Positions 20,020-29,365 of a DNA stretch of 64,000 nt are shown here, piece by piece. Source of the DNA: Ferrigenium kumadai (GTDB lineage: Bacteria > Pseudomonadota > Gammaproteobacteria > Burkholderiales > Gallionellaceae); NCBI RefSeq assembly GCF_018324385.1, contig NZ_AP019536.1, positions 2,046,001 to 2,110,000 on the forward strand, written 5' to 3'. The translations under genes and the position numbers were made by a program. The first letter of the stretch is position 1, and each line of letters starts with the position of its first letter. Below the pieces are notes generated by a model. It did no database searches. It was not told the DNA's origin and was given only the letters and a program-made list of their open reading frames with translations.

Positions 20020-20596
20020 ATTTGCCCAGCAGGATAGCGCGCTGTGCCGCCCACTGCGCCAGCGGGTCTCGCGTAAAACCGCTCTTGGCGAACTGCTGCC
20101 AGCGGCCGAGCACGTGGCACACCAGCACGTTGGCGTGAGCGCCCACGTCCACCGCTTCGCCCATCTCGCCCTGCGTCGCGGCCATGCGCAGCGATTGCTT
20201 GAGCGTCGCCTCGATGCGGTCCATCAGCTGGTTGATGCGCTGCTGCAGGCGCTCGTCCTCGTTCACCAGCGCATCGCCGGTCAGCACTCGCGTCATGCCG
20301 CGGTTCTTTTGCGCAAAGCCGAGCAGCATCGAGACGATGGCTTCGGCCTGTTGCAGGCCGCTCTTCTCTTCCTGGGTGATCTTGTTGATGAGGCCGAACA
20401 CGGTCTGCTCGATGAACTCGATCAGGCCCTCGAACATCTGCGCCTTGCTGGCGAAGTGGCGGTACAACGCCGCCTCGGAGATGTCCAGCCGCGCCGCCAG
20501 CGCCGCGGTGGTGATCTTCTCGCCCTTGGGCTGTTCCAGCATCGCAGCCACGGTTTGCAGGATCTGCAGTTTGCGTTCGCCCGGTTTGCTCGCCAT
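20018..20596 (-). CDS. slmA: Nucleoid occlusion factor SlmA (TetR family)
   Basis: 192 residues against 198 in E. coli. It binds chromosomal sites and blocks FtsZ assembly over the nucleoid. The helix-turn-helix ITTAALAARLDISEAALYRHFASKAQMFEGLIEFIE is very close to the E. coli protein, as are LLGFAQKNRGMTRVLTGDAL and QRINQLMDRIEATLKQSL. ATG 20596 is preceded by AAAGGGA. It is the last gene of argB-HAD-slmA, 11 bases after the HAD gene. The frame is open upstream but only through that gene. Confidence 0.93.
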   Translation of the reverse strand: MASKPGERKLQILQTVAAMLEQPKGEKITTAALAARLDISEAALYRHFASKAQMFEGLIEFIEQTVFGLINKITQEEKSGLQQAEAIVSMLLGFAQKNRGMTRVLTGDALVNEDERLQQRINQLMDRIEATLKQSLRMAATQGEMGEAVDVGAHANVLVCHVLGRWQQFAKSGFTRDPLAQWAAQRAILLGK

Positions 20597-20607
20597 CTTT
20601 TTCCCTT

Positions 20608-21248
20608 TCAGTCCAGCCGCGACATCGCGCGCGGCAACTCCATCACATTCCGCACCTTCACGTCCACATAGGGCGGCTTGCGCGTCTCGGTGGTCACCCA
20701 TACGGTGTGCATCCCCAGCTTTTTCGCGGCTTGCAGGTTCTCCGTGCTGTCCTCCACCATCACGCACTGCGCCGCCTTGAGGCGGTGCCGCCGCAACAGG
20801 CGCATGAAACCGAAACTGTCCGGCTTGGGGCGGTAACGCGTCTGCTCCACCGCCATCACGTCGTCGAACTGGCCTTCGATGCGCAGCAGTCTCAGCACCG
20901 CATGCGCGTAATGCCGAGGCGCATTGGAGAACACCACCTTCCTGCCCGGTAACGCCTTCAGCACATGGCGCAGGCGCGGCTCGCGCAACACCATCCGCTC
21001 AAGATCCGGGAACTGATGGGTGTGCCATAAAAAATGATCCGGATTGGTGCCGTGGTGGCGCATCAGCCCGGAAAGCGTCGCACCGTAGCGCTGCCAGTAG
21101 TGCATGCGTAGCGCGTTCGCCGCTTGCTCATCCAGCTGCAGATGCTGCTGCAGATACTCCGTCATGCTGCGGTTGATGTGCGGGAACACATGAGCCGAAG
21201 CGTTGTGCAAGGTATTGTCCAGATCGAAAATCCAGACACGCCTTGTCA

Positions 21249-21249
<1 letters not shown>
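20608..21249 (-). CDS. HAD-family pyrimidine 5'-nucleotidase
   Basis: 213-residue HAD hydrolase. Motif I is WIFDLDNTLHNAS with both aspartates, motif II is VVFSNAPRHYA, motif III includes RYRPKPDSFGF, and motif IV is VMVEDSTENLQAA. The DLDNTLH form and overall pattern fit the pyrimidine 5'-nucleotidase (SDT1/Phm8-like) subfamily, which dephosphorylates UMP/CMP-type nucleotides; substrate is by family only. ATG 21249 overlaps the argB stop by one base, and this gene regularly lies between argB and slmA in betaproteobacteria. Confidence 0.88.
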
Positions 21250-22142
<893 letters not shown>

Positions 22143-22196
22143 TCAAATAAATTGAGGCGAATTTTACACCATGAGAAAAAACGAATGGCTAAAAAT

Positions 22197-22224
22197 AAAT
22201 CAGGCGGCACGTGCCGCCTGATTT
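22197..22224 (-). terminator. Rho-independent terminator after the copper chaperone gene
   Basis: A perfect inverted repeat, AATCAGGCGGCAC / GTGCCGCCTGATT, followed on the minus strand by TTATTTTT. It separates the copper chaperone gene from argB; its flanking A and T runs could let it work both ways. Confidence 0.85.
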
Positions 22225-22256
22225 TGCAACGAAGCCAACACTTACTTAGTGATGGT

Positions 22257-22745
22257 TTAGTGATGATTATGATGCATGTGCTCATCCGCTTTCGGCTCGG
22301 CCTTGGCCTCGGCAAGCGGCTTCACTTCCGCCTTGGCCTCGACATTCACCTCGCGCTTGCCTGCCGCCCTGATCTTCAGCATCAGCGGCACCGCCTCGCC
22401 CGCCTTGAGCGGCGCCTTCAGGCCGATCAGCATCAGGTGATAGCCGCTCTCGCCCAGGCTCACGCGCTTGCCGGCCGGCAACTCCAGCGTCTTCACTTCG
22501 CGCATCTTCATCACGCCGCCCTCGTGCGTCATGCTGTGCAACTCGACGCTCTTGCACGCTGTGCTGGAAATGCCGACCAGGGTGGCCGCCTGCTTACTGG
22601 TGATGGACAGGTCCGCCATCGCATCCGCCTGCCCCGGCGCGGTGGCTCGCGACCATGCACCGTCGACCTGGATGTCGCCCGCATAAGCGCTGATGTTCAA
22701 GGACAATGCAGCCAGCAACGCGCCGACTCGAAGAAGATTAGTCAT
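22257..22745 (-). CDS. Periplasmic copper chaperone PCu(A)C
   Basis: 162-residue exported protein that binds Cu(I) and helps load copper sites of cytochrome oxidase. The signal peptide ends near ISAYA. The copper motif H-M-x(n)-M-x(n)-H-x-M is visible in ELHSMTHEGGVMKMREV and SGYHLMLIGLK. A charged Ala/Lys/Glu linker leads to a His/Met tail, HMHHNHH, a likely second copper site. It is transcribed divergently from regBA with its own promoter and terminator. Confidence 0.92.
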   Translation of the reverse strand: MTNLLRVGALLAALSLNISAYAGDIQVDGAWSRATAPGQADAMADLSITSKQAATLVGISSTACKSVELHSMTHEGGVMKMREVKTLELPAGKRVSLGESGYHLMLIGLKAPLKAGEAVPLMLKIRAAGKREVNVEAKAEVKPLAEAKAEPKADEHMHHNHH

Positions 22746-22778
22746 GTCAGTTCCCTGTTCGTATGAGTAAGGGAACGG

Positions 22779-22807
22779 ATTGTACCCGCCCCGTAGCGCA
22801 GAAACAA
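22779..22807 (-). promoter_or_regulatory. Predicted promoter of the copper chaperone gene
   Basis: On the minus strand TTGTTT (22807-22802), a 17-base spacer and TACAAT (22784-22779), about 34 bases before the ATG. Confidence 0.6.
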
Positions 22808-22858
22808 AAAGCCCAAAGCAGACATCACGCTCCCTGCTGTGCCAGGGGAGGAGACACC

Positions 22859-22954
22859 ATGCTTGAATTCACATCGGGTGCCGGGAGCGGGAATGCCTTA
22901 CCTTGGGCGGGAATGAGTATTGGGCAAAATACAGCGATTGAGAATGCGTCATGA
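22859..22954 (+). CDS. Possible 31-residue peptide upstream of regB
   Basis: ATG 22859 lies six bases after a very strong ribosome-binding sequence (GGGGAGGAGA) and opens 31 codons (MLEFTSGAGSGNALPWAGMS and on to a TGA at 22952). The product is Gly/Ala/Ser-rich with no clear membrane helix and matches nothing I know. It could be a leader peptide for regB or the remnant of a longer gene. The start signal is the only support. Confidence 0.3.
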   Translation: MLEFTSGAGSGNALPWAGMSIGQNTAIENAS

Positions 22955-22969
22955 TGTCGCACCCGCCCT

Positions 22970-22984
22970 GCGGCATCTTGTCGC
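22970..22984. promoter_or_regulatory. Candidate RegA/PrrA binding site
   Basis: GCGGC-ATCTT-GTCGC fits the RegA/PrrA half-site pattern GCGNC-N5-GNCGC exactly. It is 37 bases before the regB ATG and about 160 bases upstream of the divergent copper chaperone promoter, so autoregulation of regBA is the simplest reading. Confidence 0.5.
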
Positions 22985-23020
22985 ACACAGCGATTCTGCT
23001 ATCCGTTTTACAATCGCGAC

Positions 23021-24283
23021 ATGAACAGCACGATACTCTCTTCCCTGCCCGGCCACAGCCAGTTGCGCCGCCTGGTCGCCCTGCGCGGCATGGCGGTCGC
23101 GGCGCAACTGCTGACACTGGCCGCGGTATGGAAAATACTGGAACTGGAACTGGACTGGCAGCCGATGCTGCTGACCGTCGCCACGCTCACCGGAATCAAT
23201 CTTCTCACCTGGCTGCGTCTGCGCAGCAGCAAACCGGTCTCCAACTCGGAACTTTTCGCACAGCTGTGCGTGGACGTGCTGGCGCTTACTATCCTGCTGT
23301 ATTACGGCGGCGGTTCGACCAACCCCTTCGTCTCGCTCTACCTGCTGCCGCTGGTGATCGCCGCCGCCACGCTCCCGGCCCGCTACACCTGGGGCATGGC
23401 GGCGATCACGGCTGCCTGCTACAGCGTGCTGATGCTCTATTACATCCCGCTGCCGCACAACCATCACCACGACAGCGACAGCGCATTCAATGCGCATGTG
23501 ATGGGCATGTGGTTCGGCTTCGTTATCAGCGCGGTGGTGGTGGCCTATTTCGTGGTACAGATGGCGCAGGCGGTACGCAACCGCGACGAGGCGCTGGTGC
23601 GGGTACGCGAGGAGATCCTGCGCAACGAACGCATCGTGGCGCTCGGCACGCAGGCCGCCGGCGCGGCGCACGAACTGGGCACGCCGCTGTCCACCATGTC
23701 GGTGGTGATCGGCGAATTGCAGCACGATGCAACGGCACAACCGGAATGGCACGACGCGCTGACCATCCTCGACGAGCAGGTGCGCGGTTGCAAGCGCATC
23801 CTCGACAAGATACTGGCCAATGCTCAGGACAGCGGCGCTGCTGTGCTGCTTCCGGCGGACAAGTTGGTAGCCGAGGTGCTGGATGAATGGCAGCTGCTGC
23901 GCCCGACGGCGCAATATCGATACCGTAACAGCGATGCACAACCTGCGCCGCTCGTCAGTGCGGATGCCACGCTGCGTGCAGCGCTGATGAACCTGCTTAA
24001 CAACGCCGCCGACGCGGCTCCGCAATCGATCGATATCGAGACGCACTGGGATGCGAACCGCTTCATGCTGGAGATCCACGACCACGGCAAGGGACTGAGC
24101 GAGGAAGCCGGGCTCAAGGCAGGGTCGGCGTTCTTCACCACCAAGAGCGAAGGACGCGGTTTGGGCCTGTTCCTCGCCAACGCCACCGTCGAGCGCCTGG
24201 GCGGCACGGTGCGGCTGTTCAACCGCGACACGGGCGGCGCGACCACGCAACTTATCCTGCCGCTGGCCGGAGCGCAGTCATGA
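23021..24283 (+). CDS. regB: Redox sensor histidine kinase RegB (PrrB/RoxS family)
   Basis: 420 residues with six predicted membrane helices. The quinone-sensing GGGSTNPFVSLYLLPL segment is present, and a His-rich periplasmic-side loop (PLPHNHHHDSDS) follows. The phosphoacceptor is His217 in AAHELGTPLSTMS, the RegB-specific form. The redox-active cysteine of this family is present at 257 (RGCKRILDKI). N, G1 and G2 boxes (LNNAADAA, HDHGKGLSEEAG, GRGLGLFLA) complete the kinase. RegBA adjusts respiration, carbon and nitrogen fixation to redox state in Rhodobacter; here targets are unknown. Confidence 0.93.
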   Translation: MNSTILSSLPGHSQLRRLVALRGMAVAAQLLTLAAVWKILELELDWQPMLLTVATLTGINLLTWLRLRSSKPVSNSELFAQLCVDVLALTILLYYGGGSTNPFVSLYLLPLVIAAATLPARYTWGMAAITAACYSVLMLYYIPLPHNHHHDSDSAFNAHVMGMWFGFVISAVVVAYFVVQMAQAVRNRDEALVRVREEILRNERIVALGTQAAGAAHELGTPLSTMSVVIGELQHDATAQPEWHDALTILDEQVRGCKRILDKILANAQDSGAAVLLPADKLVAEVLDEWQLLRPTAQYRYRNSDAQPAPLVSADATLRAALMNLLNNAADAAPQSIDIETHWDANRFMLEIHDHGKGLSEEAGLKAGSAFFTTKSEGRGLGLFLANATVERLGGTVRLFNRDTGGATTQLILPLAGAQS

Positions 24284-24828
24284 CGCTGCAATGTGAAGAA
24301 TCGGCCTCGCTGCTGCTGGTGGACGACGATATCACCTTCTGCAAGGTGTTGCGCAGCGCCCTTGTAAAACGCGGCTTTTGCGTCACCGTAGCGCACAGCG
24401 TGGAGCAGGCGCTTCCACTGGCGGAAGCCAATCCGCCGGAATATGCCGTGGTGGACCTGAAGATGGGCGGCGCGCCTGGTCTATCTCTGGTCAAGGCGCT
24501 GCACGACCTCGACCCGAACACGCGCATCGTTGTGCTGACGGGCTACGCCAGCATCGCCACCGCGGTCGAGGCGATCAAGCTGGGCGCGACGCAATACCTG
24601 TCCAAGCCCGCCAATGCGGACGAGATCGTCGCTGCCTTCAACCACGCGCCGGACAGTAACGCGCCGCTCAAGGCGCAGCCGACACAGATCGACAAACTGG
24701 AGTGGGAGCACATCCAGCGCGTGCTGCGCGAACACGACGACAATATCTCCGCCACCGCCCGCGCTCTCAACATGCATCGCCGCACACTGCAGCGCAAACT
24801 CGCCAAGCCGCCCACCCGCACGGAATAA
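24280..24828 (+). CDS. regA: Response regulator RegA (PrrA/ActR family)
   Basis: 182 residues: receiver domain (LLLVDDDITFC, phosphoacceptor Asp59 in YAVVDLKMGG, VLTGYASIATAVEAIKLGA, LSKPA) and a short Fis-type helix-turn-helix (WEHIQRVLREHDDNISATARALNMHRRTLQRKL) that is almost invariant among RegA/PrrA/ActR proteins. The Pro-rich linker is typical. ATGA overlap with regB indicates coupled translation. A matching binding site precedes regB. Confidence 0.94.
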   Translation: MTLQCEESASLLLVDDDITFCKVLRSALVKRGFCVTVAHSVEQALPLAEANPPEYAVVDLKMGGAPGLSLVKALHDLDPNTRIVVLTGYASIATAVEAIKLGATQYLSKPANADEIVAAFNHAPDSNAPLKAQPTQIDKLEWEHIQRVLREHDDNISATARALNMHRRTLQRKLAKPPTRTE

Positions 24829-24940
24829 CCCCCTCGCGCAATCCGGCAATCTCTCGTATAGTCTGCCTATGAGCCCGGGGCCGATATTGCGACAATCGCC
24901 AACGGTCCCAAAGAATACGAACTTAAGAGATACTCGATAC

Positions 24941-25816
24941 ATGACCGACGAAAGCACACGCGCAAGGCTCAAACGAGCCTTGTCCAATCTCGATTCCCTG
25001 CCCGCCATGCCGGCCACCGCACAGAAGCTGCTGGCGCTGCCGCTGGATACTGACGAGGGCGAAGCGCAATTGCTCACCCTGATCGGACAGGATCCCCAAA
25101 TTTCCGCCAAAGTCATCGGCTTGGCCAATTCACCTGCGCTAGGCATAGCGCGCAAGGTCAGCACCGTCCCCGATGCCGCCCTGCTGCTCGGCCTGAGCCG
25201 AATCAAGTCGGTTGCGATCGGCATCGCCGCGTTATCAGACCTCTCCAAACTGACCGCATGCAGACACTTCAAACCGCAAGATCTGTGGCTGCACAGCATG
25301 ACCATGGCCATCGTAATGCGCGTGATCGCGCAATCCATGCCCAGAGAACTTCGCCCCAAGGAAGACCAGATATTCCTGGCGGGGCTGCTGCACGACATCG
25401 GATTCATGGCGCTGCATCACATCGATGCAGAAGCGAGCAACGAACTGCATCAGCAACTAGGCATGCAACCCGAACGCCCGATACTGGACATCGAACTGGA
25501 AACACTGGGCATCACCCACTGTTACATCGGCTCGGAATTGGCCCGGCGTTGGCACCTGCCGCCGGAAATCGCGGCCGTGCTGGGCTACCACCACCCGCCC
25601 TATGTCGATGAAATGGGCGAACAGCATCCGCTGGTTCGTCTGGTCAGCGTGACGGAAAAGATCCTGCCCGACTTCGGGATCGCCGAACACACCGGCGGGG
25701 AAGTTGAAGAAAGGGAATGGCTGGAACTGGGTATCGACCTGGCGGATACTGAGGATCTTTGCCTTCAGGCCAATGAACTCGCGGTGCAAACCGCACAACT
25801 GAGCGACATGTTCTAA
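24941..25816 (+). CDS. HDOD domain protein
   Basis: 291 residues. The HDOD domain spans about 10-210: LPAMPATAQKLLALPLD, DPQISAKVIGLANSPALG, VSTVPDAALLLGLSRIKSVAIG and the HD-like FLAGLLHDIGFMALHH. HDOD proteins are catalytically silent relatives of HD phosphohydrolases used in signalling, often with c-di-GMP or chemosensory pathways. I placed the start at ATG 24941; an in-frame ATG at 24869 would add 24 residues. A TATAGT at 24857-24862 may be the -10 of its promoter. Confidence 0.85.
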   Translation: MTDESTRARLKRALSNLDSLPAMPATAQKLLALPLDTDEGEAQLLTLIGQDPQISAKVIGLANSPALGIARKVSTVPDAALLLGLSRIKSVAIGIAALSDLSKLTACRHFKPQDLWLHSMTMAIVMRVIAQSMPRELRPKEDQIFLAGLLHDIGFMALHHIDAEASNELHQQLGMQPERPILDIELETLGITHCYIGSELARRWHLPPEIAAVLGYHHPPYVDEMGEQHPLVRLVSVTEKILPDFGIAEHTGGEVEEREWLELGIDLADTEDLCLQANELAVQTAQLSDMF

Positions 25817-25837
25817 GCGGGTGCTTCGCCGCGTGGA

Positions 25838-26266
25838 TCAATCTTCGTGAAGACGCTTGTTGATCTCCGTCAGCGCCTGGATGGTGCGGCGCAACGACTG
25901 ATTGTATTCGTTCCTGAATATCGTCTCGGCGCCGCTGCGATCGCCCACCTTCAACCTTTCAACGATAAGCCTGCCCAATTGATGGAACTGCTGGTGCGCC
26001 TCGCTTAATTGCATGAACTCCGGCAATTCGCGGAACGGTGCGAACTCTTGGCCGTTGATCCAGCTCCCCAGCTGGCAAATGCTATCCTGGCCAACCAATG
26101 CGGCTTCCAGCGGCTCGCGGATATTTCCCTGAATGTGGTGGCCCAGGCGTGTCTTCCACAAGATATGCGCCTCCGCGACCCCGATCAGGTTCAACCTGTC
26201 GCGCAAATTCCGCTTGTGGTAGTAATCGAATCCGAAGAAGTCTTTCATACCGGCAAACAGGGCCAT
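25838..26266 (-). CDS. Stand-alone CZB (chemoreceptor zinc-binding) domain protein
   Basis: 142 residues. The zinc ligands of the CZB fold are in order: VAEAHILWKTRLGHH (His), CQLGSWING (Cys), FMQLSEAHQQFHQLG (His residues). CZB domains sense zinc or hypochlorite in chemoreceptors and diguanylate cyclases; here there is no attached output domain. ATG 26266 is preceded by AAGGGA and preferred to GTG 26281. It is convergent with the HDOD gene. An N-terminal amphipathic stretch (MALFAGMKDFFGFDYYHK) may mediate partner binding. Confidence 0.84.
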   Translation of the reverse strand: MALFAGMKDFFGFDYYHKRNLRDRLNLIGVAEAHILWKTRLGHHIQGNIREPLEAALVGQDSICQLGSWINGQEFAPFRELPEFMQLSEAHQQFHQLGRLIVERLKVGDRSGAETIFRNEYNQSLRRTIQALTEINKRLHED

Positions 26267-26426
26267 CGCATTTCCCTTCACTTCGTCAATGATGGGCGCT
26301 TTATAACCAGCACCTAATCAAAGAACAATATGCCGGAATACCTATATATTTCGGTCTAGATATATTGCGGCTACCTTCGCCCATGCGGCTGCGACTATAA
26401 TTGCGCCCCGTTATCGCCACTCGACC

Positions 26427-27563
26427 ATGAAATTCGCCCTCCTGCTCATCAGCCTGTTGTTGCCCGCCCTGAGCCATGCGCTACCGGTGTCCGCACCCGG
26501 CGCTCCGCTGCTCGCCGCCAAGTCATACCTGCTGTATGACTACACCAGCAGCCAGGTGCTGGTGAACCAGAACGGCGATGCGCGCATGGAGCCCGCTTCG
26601 CTGACCAAGCTGATGACCGCCTATCTGGCCTTCGATGCGCTCAAGCACGGCACCCTGTCGCAGGATCAGGAACTAACCGTTCCCGCCGCCGCGGTACGCA
26701 ACACCAATGGCGAATCGCGCATGCTGCTCAAGGCGGGACAGACCGTGACGGTGGATGAGCTGCTGCGCGGCCTGATCGTGCAGTCCGGCAACGATGCGGC
26801 CATCACGCTGGCCGACCACATCGCCGGCAGCGAGGCCGGTTTCGTCGACCTGATGAACAAGGAAGCGAAACGGCTGGGCATGAATAACACCCACTTCACC
26901 AACCCGGTCGGCCTGCCGGACGCCCAGCACTACAGCAGCGCATATGACCTAGCCCTGCTGGCCGCCGCCGTCGTGCGCGACTATCCGCAGCAGTACCAGC
27001 TGTTCGCCCTGCGCGAATACACTTTCAACAACGTCACCCAGGCCAACCGCAACCGCCTGCTGTGGATCGACCCCTATGCCGACGGCATCAAGACCGGCCA
27101 CACCGAGACCGCCGGCTACTGCCTGGTCGGATCGGTCAGGCGCGACAACCGCCGCCTAATCTCGGTGCTGCTCGGCGCAAGCTCCGACAGCCTGCGCGCC
27201 ACCGAGAGCCAGAAGCTGCTGAATTTCGGCTTCCAGTATTTCGACGCCGTGCGCCTGTATCAAAAGGACCAGCCCATCACCCAGTTGCGCATCTGGAAGG
27301 GAACCGACAGCCATGTCGGGGTCGGCTTCCGCCGCGACCTGTTCCTGAGCATCCCCAAAGGGAAGCTCGCCCAGCTCAAGGCCACGGTGGAAACGCGCCA
27401 GCCCATCCTCGCCCCGATCAGCAGCGGCCAGCAACTGGGCGTGCTGAAACTCACGCTGGCGGGCAAGCCTTATGCGGAATTCCCCCTGATCGCACTGGAT
27501 GCGGTTCCGCTGGCGAACGTATTCTCGCGCGGATGGGATAGCATACGGCTGTTGTTCCAATAA
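26427..27563 (+). CDS. dacC: D-alanyl-D-alanine carboxypeptidase (PBP5/6 type)
   Basis: 378-residue periplasmic enzyme that trims the terminal D-Ala of peptidoglycan stem peptides. The signal peptide ends near SHALP. The serine-peptidase motifs are SLTK (Ser58), SGN (about 120) and KTG (about 222). The C-terminal PBP5 domain ends in an amphipathic membrane anchor (LANVFSRGWDSIRLLFQ). A TATAAT at 26396-26401 is a plausible -10. Next to D-amino-acid transaminase and ybeD-lipB-lipA, as in the dacA region of enterobacteria. The symbol (dacA, dacC) is by convention. Confidence 0.94.
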   Translation: MKFALLLISLLLPALSHALPVSAPGAPLLAAKSYLLYDYTSSQVLVNQNGDARMEPASLTKLMTAYLAFDALKHGTLSQDQELTVPAAAVRNTNGESRMLLKAGQTVTVDELLRGLIVQSGNDAAITLADHIAGSEAGFVDLMNKEAKRLGMNNTHFTNPVGLPDAQHYSSAYDLALLAAAVVRDYPQQYQLFALREYTFNNVTQANRNRLLWIDPYADGIKTGHTETAGYCLVGSVRRDNRRLISVLLGASSDSLRATESQKLLNFGFQYFDAVRLYQKDQPITQLRIWKGTDSHVGVGFRRDLFLSIPKGKLAQLKATVETRQPILAPISSGQQLGVLKLTLAGKPYAEFPLIALDAVPLANVFSRGWDSIRLLFQ

Positions 27564-27574
27564 AGGAGAGCGAC

Positions 27575-28429
27575 ATGACGATCTACCTGAACGGCGAATT
27601 CATGCCCATCGCGGAAGCGAAGGTTTCCGTGCTGGATCGCGGCTTCATCTTCGGCGATGGCGTGTATGAGGTGATCCCGGTCTACTCGCGCAAGGCGTTC
27701 CGCCTGCCGGAGCACCTGCGTCGCCTGCAGCACAGCCTGGACGGCATCAAACTCCCCAATCCGCACAGCGAGGCGGAATGGACGCACATCGTCGAAGAGA
27801 TCATCGCGCGCAACGAGGGCGAGGATCAGTACCTGTACCTGCACATCACGCGCGGCGCCGCCAAACGCGACCACGCCTTCCCCAACCCGCCAGTCCCGCC
27901 TACCGTCTTCGCCATGACCAGCCCGCTGCCCGCGCCGCCCGCCGAGCTGCTGGCCAGCGGCGTCTGCTGCGTCACGGCGGAGGACAACCGCTGGCTGCGC
28001 TGCGACATCAAGTCCATCTCGTTGCTGCCCAACGTGCTGCTGCGCCAGATGGCGGTGGAAGCGGGCTGCGCGGAAACCATCCTGATCCGCGACAACGAAT
28101 TCATGACCGAGGGTGCGGCCAGCAACATCTTCGTGGTGAAGAACGGCAAGCTGCTCGCGCCGCCCAAAGACAACCTGATGCTGCCCGGCATCACTTACGA
28201 TGTGATACTGGAGATCGCCGCCGCCAACGGCATTCCCTGCGAAGTACGCCGGGTGATGAAGGAAGAGGTATTCGCCGCCGATGAACTATTGCTCACTTCC
28301 TCCACCAAAGAGGTGCTGGCGATCACCCATGTCGACGGCAAGCCGGTGGGTACCGGCAAGCCCGGCGCGATGTTCGCCAGGCTGTATCAGTTGTATCAGG
28401 ACTTCAAACGGGATGTGATGCGCAAATGA
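27575..28429 (+). CDS. dat: D-amino acid aminotransferase (D-alanine transaminase)
   Basis: PLP enzyme of fold type IV, 284 residues, converting D-Ala and 2-oxoglutarate to pyruvate and D-Glu. The N-terminal MTIYLNGEFMPIAEAKVSVLDRGFIFGDGVYEVI is typical of D-specific members. The PLP lysine is Lys146 in CDIKSISLLPNVL; EGAASNIFVV and GITYDVIL bind the phosphate. It starts 11 bases after dacC behind AAAGGAG, so D-Ala released by DacC could be recycled here. A branched-chain transaminase is the alternative but fits less well. Confidence 0.9.
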   Translation: MTIYLNGEFMPIAEAKVSVLDRGFIFGDGVYEVIPVYSRKAFRLPEHLRRLQHSLDGIKLPNPHSEAEWTHIVEEIIARNEGEDQYLYLHITRGAAKRDHAFPNPPVPPTVFAMTSPLPAPPAELLASGVCCVTAEDNRWLRCDIKSISLLPNVLLRQMAVEAGCAETILIRDNEFMTEGAASNIFVVKNGKLLAPPKDNLMLPGITYDVILEIAAANGIPCEVRRVMKEEVFAADELLLTSSTKEVLAITHVDGKPVGTGKPGAMFARLYQLYQDFKRDVMRK

Positions 28430-28713
28430 ATAACGAAGCAACCAAGAGCGAATTGAGAGACAGTCTGGTCGAGTATCCCTGCGACTTTCCGCTGAAGGTA
28501 TTCGGTCAGCAGCAGGCGGGCTTCGCGCAGGCCGTGCTGGAAGTGGTCAACAAGCATGACCCCGGGTTCCTCGCGGCCAGCATGGAGATGCGCGCCAGCA
28601 AGAACGCCCGCTATGTCAGCCTGACCTGCACCATCCGCGCCACCTCGCGCGAGCAGCTCGACGCGGTCTACCAGGAACTTTGCGACCATCCCATGGTGGT
28701 GATGGTCCTGTAA
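28426..28713 (+). CDS. ybeD: YbeD family protein (DUF493)
   Basis: 95 residues, with the family pattern [42 protein letters not shown] and a VVMVL end. The fold resembles the ACT-like regulatory domain. It lies between the wall genes and lipB in many proteobacteria; its role is not established. It overlaps dat by 4 bases. Confidence 0.93.
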   Translation: MNNEATKSELRDSLVEYPCDFPLKVFGQQQAGFAQAVLEVVNKHDPGFLAASMEMRASKNARYVSLTCTIRATSREQLDAVYQELCDHPMVVMVL

Positions 28714-28720
28714 CCCAGCG

Positions 28721-29365
28721 ATGCTCCCGCACATCAGAACGCTGGGTTTGGTCGAGTATCAGCCGACCTGGGACGCGATGAAGCAGTTCACCGCCGAGCG
28801 CAGCGGCGAGACGCGCGACGAGATCTGGCTGGTGCAGCATCCTCCAACCTATACGCAAGGACTCTCGGGCAAGCCCGAGCATCTGCTCAACCCCACCGAC
28901 ATCCCCGTGGTCAAGATCGACCGCGGCGGCCAGATCACCTACCACGGTCCCGGCCAGATCGTCGCCTACCTGCTGCTCGACATGCGCCGCTGGAAGATCG
29001 GGGTACGCGAACTGGTGCGGCTGATGGAACAGGCGGTGATCGACCTGCTGGCCGACTACAGCGTTGTTGCCGAAGGCCGCGAGGGTGCGCCGGGCGTGTA
29101 CGTCAACGGCGCCAAGATAGCCTCGCTGGGACTGAAGATCAGGAACGGTTACTGCTATCACGGCCTGGCATTCAACGTTGACATGGACCTGGCGCCGTTC
29201 GCCAACATCAACCCCTGCGGCTACGCCGGGCTGCGCGTCACCCAGGCCTGCGAACTCGGCATCACCGCCCCGCTCAACGAACTGCAGGCGGAACTGGCGC
29301 AGCACCTGGTTCACGGATTGCAGCGACATCTGGCTTCCGCAGGAGCGGGGCCTGCCCGCGAATGA
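28721..29365 (+). CDS. lipB: Octanoyl-[acyl carrier protein]:protein octanoyltransferase
   Basis: Transfers octanoyl from ACP to lipoyl domains. 214 residues. [24 protein letters not shown] with catalytic Lys132, and INPCGYAGL with catalytic Cys166 are intact. The last eight codons (AGAGPARE) and the stop are part of a long perfect hairpin, so the C-terminus appears to have been shaped by a repeat insertion after the conserved fold ends. Confidence 0.96.
   Translation: MLPHIRTLGLVEYQPTWDAMKQFTAERSGETRDEIWLVQHPPTYTQGLSGKPEHLLNPTDIPVVKIDRGGQITYHGPGQIVAYLLLDMRRWKIGVRELVRLMEQAVIDLLADYSVVAEGREGAPGVYVNGAKIASLGLKIRNGYCYHGLAFNVDMDLAPFANINPCGYAGLRVTQACELGITAPLNELQAELAQHLVHGLQRHLASAGAGPARE

Noticed and set aside
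22763..22954. A 63-codon frame starting at ATG 22763
   Set aside because: The upstream part has no ribosome-binding site and overlaps the divergent copper chaperone promoter; only the inner ATG at 22859 has a credible start signal.
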